Shown: piece by piece, positions 57,836 to 64,000 of the stretch
How the letters are laid out: every line of letters begins with the position of its first letter
Numbering within the stretch: the first letter of the stretch is position 1
Origin: Cinnamomum chago
Lineage: Eukaryota > Streptophyta > Magnoliopsida > Laurales > Lauraceae
Direction: 5' to 3'
DNA: 64,000 nucleotides
Assembly (NCBI GenBank): GCA_038049695.1
Contig: CP142456.1
Coordinates: forward strand, 42,388,001-42,452,000
The notes under the pieces: model-generated
Databases searched by the model: none
What the model was told of the DNA's origin: nothing
Seen by the model: the letters and a program-made list of their open reading frames with translations, nothing else
Program-made: the position numbers and the translations under genes

Positions 57836-58013
57836 TCCTACTTCTACTATAGAAATTTCTTGAAAAAAAAAACTTACTTGAAGCCATTGATGGAGAAGAA
57901 GAAGAAAAGCTTGAAGATCTTTGAAGAAGAAGAAGAATTCTTGATCTGAAGCACTCTTGAAGACTTTTGCAAAAAGAAAATAATAAGAGCAAGAGATCCA
58001 ACCTCCCCTTGCC

Positions 58014-58019
58014 TTTATA
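58014..58019 (-). promoter_or_regulatory. TATA box of the antisense gene
   Basis: On the minus strand TATAAAGGC lies about 127 bp upstream of the ATG at 57887, followed by a CT-rich leader (CTTCTTCTTCTTC). This is the typical layout of a plant promoter and 5' leader, so the antisense gene probably had its own promoter rather than using the LTR. Confidence 0.6.
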
Positions 58020-58084
58020 GAAGAGAGCAAGTCAAAAGAGGAAACAAGGAGAAAAGAAAGGAGGTAAGTGCTAAAAATTAGCAA

Positions 58085-58275
58085 CATTCCCAAAAGAAAG
58101 GAGATTTGAGATATTCTCTCCCAAAGAGAAGATTCTTTGAGAAATTTTCTAAAAAGAAAGGGAATGAGAAATATTCTCTCCCAAAGATAGATATTATGAG
58201 AAAATCTCCCCCAAAAGAAAGGAAACATGAGAGATTCTCTCCAAATAAGGATATTTTAGATATTCTCTATCCAAA
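58085..58275. repeat. Tandem repeats upstream of the antisense promoter
   Basis: About four units of ~45 bp share GAGATATTCTCTCCCAAAG and AAGAAAGG. They lie 70-260 bp upstream of the proposed TATA box and could be promoter elements or a chance simple repeat. Confidence 0.6.
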
Positions 58276-58525
58276 GGGATATTTTTACATATTCTTTACA
58301 AAATGACACCATGTGAGATCTAAGCCATCTTTAAAAGCTTAAGGTCCCATGGCTTAGCCCACATGAGCCAGCTTTGACCACCTACGCACTAGAAAGAGCT
58401 TCCTTTCAAAAAATTCCTCTCACCAAGAGCATACAAAATGGTTCCATGCCTCTTTTGAGTTGATTAGATCACACACAAAAAAAATCCAAGCCTCATGAGC
58501 TTCCAAAATTTCAAACCCAAAAACT

Positions 58526-61125
58526 TGATCAGACCCCAAGTATAGGGTGCAATTGTAGTATTAATCTGGTGAGTCCAGGTCGATCCACAGGGAGCAATGC
58601 TTTTTAAGAAACTTTCCAACTTTAACTTGTCCTAATTTAGAAACTAAATCTAACCTAATAAAGAAACTAATCAAATTACAAGAAAATTCCTAAAAAATTA
58701 AAAATTAGCAATTACAACTTTCCAAATAAAAAATAAACCTAAACTAAGTAAAGAAACCTAGTTTATTCAACCCTATTCTAGCTATAACCTGCAAAAGTAA
58801 CAAACTCATCAAAACAACCAATTTAATATAAAATAAATCAAAACAAAACTTTCTAAATTAGATCCTAATTACCAAAATCAGTTTTTATGCAAATATGAAT
58901 GATCTATAATGCCCTAATGCAATTTTATGCAAATTTCTACAAATCTGATGCATGCTGTAAAAAATTCTAAGTATGGAAACTCTTGCACGGGCCCAATTTC
59001 GCTGGACTGTACGACTAGTCTAAGATGATACGAACCTAAATCTAATGGCTGGAATCAATACTCTAATGATGCATTAACACAACAAAAAAAGAAGAATGGA
59101 AAAAGGACTTAAAACAAAAAAGATATGATCTCCTAAGGATGCCTACTTGGCCTAGTTATGCTGCAGAAATCTGAACGCAGGCTTACCAACTACCCCTGTT
59201 TGAGCCTCTGGTTGACACGGTTTCCGAGTTTATTTTTGGCTGAAATTCTGGGGTTTCAAAGTCCAATTACCATACTTTAAATCTGCTATTTTTTTAACCA
59301 AAACATTCACGTTTAACTGGTTTTTAAATCACACACTTTTGTAACACAGTTGGTTCAATTCTGCTGAACCTGTGCAGGATTTTTCACTATTCACATACCA
59401 GGTCCGAATTTAGTCTTTCTAATCAGTTGATAATCTTGTGATTTCAGCAACAAAAACCTTGTTCTAATGCAATTTCTAAATATGATGTATGCACAAAAAC
59501 ACTTTCCAACCATAGATTATGCAGGTTAAAAATAGAAAGTTTCTACTAAACATAGAAAGATGTAAATTGGGTTTCTAAATCAAGAATTTCCAAATAAAGG
59601 AAATTATCAGAATATTAACTAAAAAATAAAAACAAAAGGGTGGAAAAATAAAAAGCGGAAAAGATGTACCAAAGATCTTGAAACTATACGAGCATACAAG
59701 TATTGACAATGCGATGATGAAACCCTCTCTTCTCAGAGTAAGAAAAAATTAATGCAAGTGATTACTTGATGGCTCTCGACTTTTTATCCTTTTATTTTAT
59801 TTTCAAATCCCTAGATCTAATCATGTGAAATATTGTCTCCAATCAGAACACACAAAAGAACTAGAAATAGAAAATTAAACCACTTACATAAAGAATACGC
59901 AGAATCAATCCAAGTAATGTCTTTATTCCTTTATCTTGAAGTACAAAAAAATTAAGATTCTTCTCTCTTCATCATTCTCTCAACATGATCTCTCAATCTA
60001 TGTCTAAAGAATTAGAATGGAGAAGAAGAAGAAAGGGACTTAGAGAGAAAGGGTGGATAGGAGTGGAGAGGGAGAGAAAACTTCCAAGATTTCAACTACA
60101 AGGCATTCGACCTCCAGCCCTTCCCATGACTCCCTTTTATGCTTTTTGCAAATCCTTTTTTAGTAAAGAATCCCTCATCTTTAGGGCTCTTGTTTCCTTA
60201 TATGTAGATATTCTTGCTTAGGCTCCAAGCTAGCTTCTTTCTTTGGAAAGACTTTTAAATTTGAGAGATGTCCTTGCCTTATTAGGTTTCTTGATACACA
60301 CACCTTCCTTGTATAATTCCAAGAATATCTCTAAAAATTACATGATGATGTAGAGGGAAGAAACTTTCCAAATATTAAGATTTCTTGCAATTCCCGCTTA
60401 AAACTGTAGCAGACAACTTCCCGAGGTCATATCTCCCTCAATATAGCTCTGATTTATGCAATCTTGGGCTCCACGGATATATACTCGAAAAGAGCTTTCC
60501 AACGGTGGATAAATTGCTTCAATCTGAAACTTGGTTTGAGAATTATGGCCATTTTAATTTGCTGCCCCTGAAAAATCCGGGAATAAATGTGCACAAATGG
60601 AAGCTTCTATGTTGGCATGCAATGGCGTGTGTGGGACCCATGTTGGATGTCCAAGGCGTGCTTGGACTCTTTCCTTGCTTGCTTATTAGACTTTCCTTTG
60701 ACCTCTCTTCTCATATTTCTTCATTGTAGGTCCCATGTTGATTTCTCCTACAAGTTGAAAGAAATAACTTTAACATAAATTACGTGCAACAAAATAAAAT
60801 TGAATCATGCATGGAACCCTACATGCCTAATGATGCACCCGAATGACAAACTTTCCAAAAATAGCACATGGTGCAAAAAAATAGTAGGATATGCATTGAT
60901 GAAACCAAAAGCCTAATTTTGGGGTGATAAATGTGATGAGAAAAACTTAATTTCACAAAAGTCATGCAATTCAATGAATTTTTACCTATTTTGACCGGGT
61001 TTCCAAAAATAACCTCTAATGCATGTAATCATGAAATTAAGTGCAATTTTATGCAATTAAACCTAATTAGGTCCACAAATGCTCATGAAATGATGACCTA
61101 ATGACCTAGTTTTGTGGACTTATCA
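58526..61125. mobile_element. Solo LTR F (2.6 kb), no matching TSD
   Basis: It starts TGATCAGACCCCAAGTATAG and ends GTGGACTTATCA; the ends form an imperfect inverted repeat (TGATCA/TTATCA). The opening run, continuing CAATTGTAGTATTAATC...GGTGAGTCCAGGTCGA and CCACAGGGA, is a motif I associate with LTRs of plant retroelements. The flanks (AAACT at 58521-58525 and CCATC at 61126-61130) do not match, so either an edge is misplaced or the insertion was later rearranged. No coding domain is seen; an open frame at 59985-60221 is not recognised. Confidence 0.62.
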
Positions 61126-61189
61126 CCATCCCACCTCATATACCAAATTGAGCCAAAATCTTGAAATTGACATTCCACAAAATCCAAAC

Positions 61190-61420
61190 CTAACCTTAGC
61201 TTGCCACATACAGCTTGTTAGGTCACAAGGTCAAAACCAAAACCAAATCTGACCCCCCAACTTGCCACATACAACTTGTTAGGTCGAAATGTCAAAATCC
61301 AAAAATCAAACCCTGACCCCCTAACTTGCCACATACAGCTTGTTAGGTCACAAGGTCAAAAACCAAAAAATCATTCTTGATCGCCTAATGCGCCACATAA
61401 AGCCCTTAGCTTCACAAGGT
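61190..61420. repeat. Minisatellite 3 in D 3' region (~75-bp units)
   Basis: Three to four units share CTTGCCACATACAGCTTGTTAGGTC followed by ACAAGGTCAAAA (starts near 61200, 61262, 61325, and a divergent one at 61388). It lies between LTR F and the polypurine tract. Confidence 0.78.
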
Positions 61421-61650
61421 CAAAAAGAAAAAAAAACCCAAAATCCAAAACCCAAATCCAACTCCCTCATGTCATTTTCAAAACTTTGCCTTGAGATGGT
61501 ACGTGATCCCTCTCACTGCCATAAAATCCACTTGGAAACTCAAAAGGCTATTAAAAAAAATGCTCAAAGACTCTTGGTCAAGTCAGAAGTTCTCCTTCAA
61601 GATTCTCTTCAAGGCACATCGACTCCAAAAGCTACTCGTCGATGTACCTC

Positions 61651-61661
61651 GAGGGGGCATT
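61651..61661 (+). promoter_or_regulatory. Polypurine tract of D
   Basis: GAGGGGGCATT directly precedes the TGTTGACC start of the 3' LTR. It fixes the sense of D as plus. Confidence 0.7.
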
Positions 61662-63898
61662 TGTTGACCCCAAAAATGTCACTTTCCCTTTTCAAAATCA
61701 AGAAGCCACATGAAGCCGCATCCTGCTACAAACGGGCAATGCTACTTCAAGCATAAGATCTTGTCAAAATAAAAAAAAAACTACAAGATCCTCCAAGACA
61801 GCCAAAAGAGGGGTTCACATGAAGTTTTGGGCCAGTCCAACATCATTTGGCCTAACTTCACTCCTCCGGCAGCTAAACAGGCGCTCCTGGTGGCAATGGC
61901 GTCGAAGACATCTTGTGAAGACATCTCGCCACATAAAGACATCGATCAGAGCCTACGGATGGTCTCAAAATACCCCTCCAAAGGGCTCCAGTCCAAATTT
62001 CAAGTTAAACCGACAACGTTTGACCCTCCATCAACCCTTGAACAGCAAAATCAAGCCTCTCGACTGTGAGAACCACCAAGGTCATCAGTCATGAAATAGA
62101 GCACATGGGCGCCTTCAACATGCTTCAAAAGGGTTGCACGTCAAATTTCTGGTCATTCCGACAACGTTTGACTCGGCTTTGATGCTCCGAAATAAAATCA
62201 AGGCTACCGGCGGTAGAGCACCCCGGGAGCATGAAATCAAAAACGGAGCCAATGGATCATCTCAAAATGACTCCAATACGCTCCCTACCAAATTTCAAGT
62301 CAATCGGACAATGGTTGACCGCACATAAAAGCACGACGTCTTCCTCACAGCGAAATCAAGCCTAGCAGCGAAGGGACCCCAAACGGCTTCAAAACTGAAG
62401 CAAAAGCCCATTGTTGGTCCTATCTATTGCTCAGGAGGCTTCACCTCGAATTTTGGGTCATTCCGACACCGTTTGACCTAGTTTCGACTCTTGACCGAAA
62501 ATCGACAATTCTACACGACAAAGTCTTCGGCTTTTCCAAAAAATAGGAAACTTTGTGCTTCGGTTTTGCACGACTTCTCATCGGGTTTTCTTCAGGAGAA
62601 TCAAGCCAAAAAATGAGGAAAAATGTCGAGAAAAATACAGGAGAAAAAAGGACTGAAAAAGCTTGAAAAACGGCCGAAGAAAAGGCGACCAAAGGGGACT
62701 GACATCGATCAACATGAAGATCCATCGTCGATCATTGCCAGAAGAATTCCAAAAGACGAGGCACGACCCGCGACTCTTCAAATCCCCGGCGACCACTTAA
62801 TGCTGTTAATTGACCCAACTAAATGCGGTCATTAACTCATTATTTTGGACGGCCCAATCAGAAGCAAGGAAATGGGAGTTACAAGTCAAAGTCATCATGG
62901 CATGAAAGCCATGAAACTCCTCTCATCATGGAGATTGAAGGCGATTAAATGCCCATCATTCTCCATCGGCCAATCAGATTCAAGGAAAAAGGAGTTACAA
63001 AATCAAGAAATAAAAACTTGTAACTCCTCCCATCATGGAGCTTTAAGGCCATCAATGCTCATAAACCCTCCTAAATGGCTACCAAAGGCCTATAAATAGG
63101 AGAACATTCCAAGAAGAATGGATCAGAAAGATCCCCGAACCCAAGCCCCGAAAATCAAGACAAATCGTCCAGAATTCCTAGAAGCTCTGCTACTTTGAAG
63201 AAATTCTACTGGAACAAACACCACAAGGTGATTGAAGTCCCTTGGGGGGCACTCCCCACAAGGCAAAACCCTCTCTTCTCCTATTCAACATGGCCTAGAC
63301 ATAGCTTTTTAGCCCGTCTCTTTTTTTTTTTGTTGGATATAGGACCTTCTCTTGGTCTTTATCCTCTAAAAAAACTGAAGTCCAAGCCAAGCCAAATGAA
63401 TCGAAGCATCGCATGTTCTCATCTGAAGGATGATGGCGAAGTCCATACATGACTTGCGACCGTCGATCTGAACGAGTCCCCGCAATCTCCTGAGAAGTCA
63501 AATTCCTTTTCTTACTTTTCTGTTGTATTTTATATTTTCTTTAAGAGACAAAAAAATTCACAATTCTTGTCTTTCATTTTGATAAGATTTGTAAATCAAC
63601 TTTCACGGCAAAATCGCCTTTCACAGCAAACAAACATCGCCTTCCACGGCAAACAAAAAAACCTTGTCTCTTTTCTTAAATATATGTGCAATGGAAAGTT
63701 AGAAAAAAGATTGATTTCCCTTCTACTTGTGAAGGTGGATCTTTGGATCACCATTTCTAAATTCCAACTAGAATAGAAAATCTAGCATACCCGTACAAAA
63801 AAATGTTGATACTCGCATTCCCCCCTTTTTACCTCCATTTGGCCTTTTCGGTGACCCGGGGACGGATGGGAGAGGAAAAGAAGAAATCGGGTCCATCA
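61662..63898 (+). repeat. 3' LTR of D
   Basis: Starts TGTTGACCCCAAAAATG, ends CGGGTCCATCA, followed by the duplicated ACTTC. To about 63475 it matches the 5' LTR except for a ~321-bp deletion between 62700 and 62701 (edges share GAC). The last ~420 bp (63476-63898), including three CACGGCAAA-type short repeats at about 63604-63655, have no partner in the 5' LTR. The end at 63898 is supported by the restored integrase frame of C. TATAAATA is at 63091-63098. Confidence 0.85.
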
Positions 63899-63903
63899 AC
63901 TTC

Positions 63904-64000
63904 CAGCAGACAAAAACCCCAATGATGGCAATCTGGCGCCGAGCTGGCACGGACCATTCAAAGTGATCTTGGCAGCAGGGAAATCAACTTACAGGCTTGA
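63904..64000 (+). pseudogene. C-terminal integrase of element C (resumed), runs off the window
   Basis: Directly after the ACTTC duplication the sequence reads PADKNPNDGNLAPSWHGPFK and VILAAGKSTYRL, the GPF/Y-type motif that ends gypsy integrases. With D and one duplication removed it follows LVLKKML (36722-36742) in frame. The rest of C and its 3' LTR lie to the right of the window. Confidence 0.9.

Larger units (their letters stand above)
56942..57877 (-). other. Proposed first intron of antisense gene (936 bp)
   Basis: Complement: donor GTAAGTTTTT after ATGGCTTCAA, acceptor GGTTTTTTTAG before TGGAATTC. It is phase 1 like the other three, and joining gives a single open frame from the ATG at 57887 into exon 2. 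The intron contains a minisatellite (57005-57265), CCGTACGG palindromes (57652-57694) and A-rich simple sequence. Less certain than the short introns. Confidence 0.55.
53031..57887 (-). pseudogene. Antisense plant-mobile-domain gene within D, spliced, decayed
   Basis: On the strand opposite to D. ATG at 57887 (MAS), a phase-1 intron of 936 bp (complement 56942-57877), then MEFCHLMIDFSFPSF and onward in frame. The plant mobile domain (Pfam PMD type) spans about 56230-55000: GGAILKEAGILDAVRTFW, FLPQTNTFIVTTGEIGFTLK, ELSVITGLPVLG, CIFLACQMAFGERLALVPAL, NFYSWYVYHCPGFHRLG. After an acidic/basic tail with a nuclear-signal-like KRKRRQRHNKRR (about 54540-54577) come three more phase-1 introns: 54348-54420 (73 bp), 54155-54230 (76 bp), 53962-54043 (82 bp), all GT-AG. 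A coiled-coil end (53486-53031) follows. In-frame stops (56799, about 56265 and 56228, 54577, about 53884, 53619) and frameshifts near 56700, 55860, 55660, 55130 and 54720 inactivate it. PMD proteins act in silencing or travel with transposons; the role here is unknown. Confidence 0.82.
36744..63898 (+). mobile_element. Tat-type Ty3/gypsy element D (27 kb including nested insertions), in C integrase
   Basis: D begins TGTTGACAC and ends ATCA, flanked by GCTTC (36739-36743) and ACTTC (63899-63903), a 5-bp duplication with one mismatch. Taking it out rejoins the C integrase frame exactly. Order: 5' LTR, leader, long gag (broken by LTR B3), zinc knuckle, acidic linker, protease, G-patch-like segment, reverse transcriptase, RNase H, second RNase H, integrase, then ~10 kb of non-coding DNA with minisatellites, an antisense plant-mobile-domain gene and solo LTR F, a polypurine tract, and the 3' LTR. 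Two RNase H domains and an antisense extra gene before the 3' LTR fit the Tat lineage. Confidence 0.9.

Noticed and set aside
57510..58001. 163-codon minus-strand frame, mostly Phe/Leu/Ser
   Set aside because: Translation of poly-A and GA simple sequence. Only its start (MASS) overlaps the proposed first exon of the antisense gene.
59985..60221. 78-codon frame in LTR F as a gene
   Set aside because: No recognisable domain, basic low-complexity start, and it lies within an LTR-like unit.
63476..63898. Separate insertion between the D 3' LTR and element C
   Set aside because: Considered because it has no match in the 5' LTR, but the TG...CA edge, the ACTTC duplication and the restored C frame at 63904 place the D end at 63898. 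Kept as an open question in the findings.

Overview
This window looks like gene-poor nuclear DNA of a flowering plant with a large, repeat-rich genome. It holds almost only LTR retrotransposons, of types found in angiosperms: chromodomain Ty3/gypsy elements, Tat-type Ty3/gypsy elements with a second RNase H, and a Ty1/copia element. The one recognisable host-gene remnant is a piece of a CBL-interacting protein kinase (CIPK) gene with plant-type introns. I saw no rRNA, tRNA, CRISPR or intact host gene. The species cannot be told from the sequence.

Layout. 1-6210: unassigned DNA carrying two solo LTRs of one family ('S') in opposite orientation. 6211-8496: a 5'-truncated solo LTR of family 'B'. 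8497-23105: two minus-strand chromovirus copies (A and A2) in tandem, sharing one 3.0-kb LTR (16506-19513). A is broken by B2, has lost gag, and keeps its primer-binding site. A2 is broken by S3 and ends abruptly at 23105. 23137-23838 and 28503 onward: CIPK exons, with a 119-bp MITE in one intron and a 4.66-kb copia element in another. 28503-30460: chromovirus debris. 30461-36743 and 63904-64000: Tat-type element C, which runs off the right end. 36744-63898: Tat-type element D, inserted in frame within the integrase of C and itself carrying solo LTR B3 in gag and solo LTR F downstream of pol.

The order of events is readable from target-site duplications and from reading frames that rejoin when insertions are removed: C was hit by D, and D by B3 and probably F; A was hit by B2 and A2 by S3; the CIPK locus was hit by the MITE and the copia. 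Every coding region I can read has stops, frameshifts or lost catalytic residues, so nothing here looks autonomous today.

The most notable content is not the polyproteins. (1) Element D carries, between pol and its 3' LTR and on the opposite strand, a decayed gene with a plant mobile domain, its own TATA box and four well-formed phase-1 introns. (2) LTRs of subfamilies A and B both contain, about 410 bp from their 3' end, a short acidic coding-like segment ending in a conserved Glu-Trp-(Arg/Gln)-(Ala/Pro)-Asp-Asp-Val motif. (3) Nearly every LTR family carries a cluster of short CpG-containing palindromes whose sequence differs between families, and even between copies of one family, while the location is kept. 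(4) The LTR of D is built on a ~150-bp internal repeat, and its 3' region carries several minisatellites.
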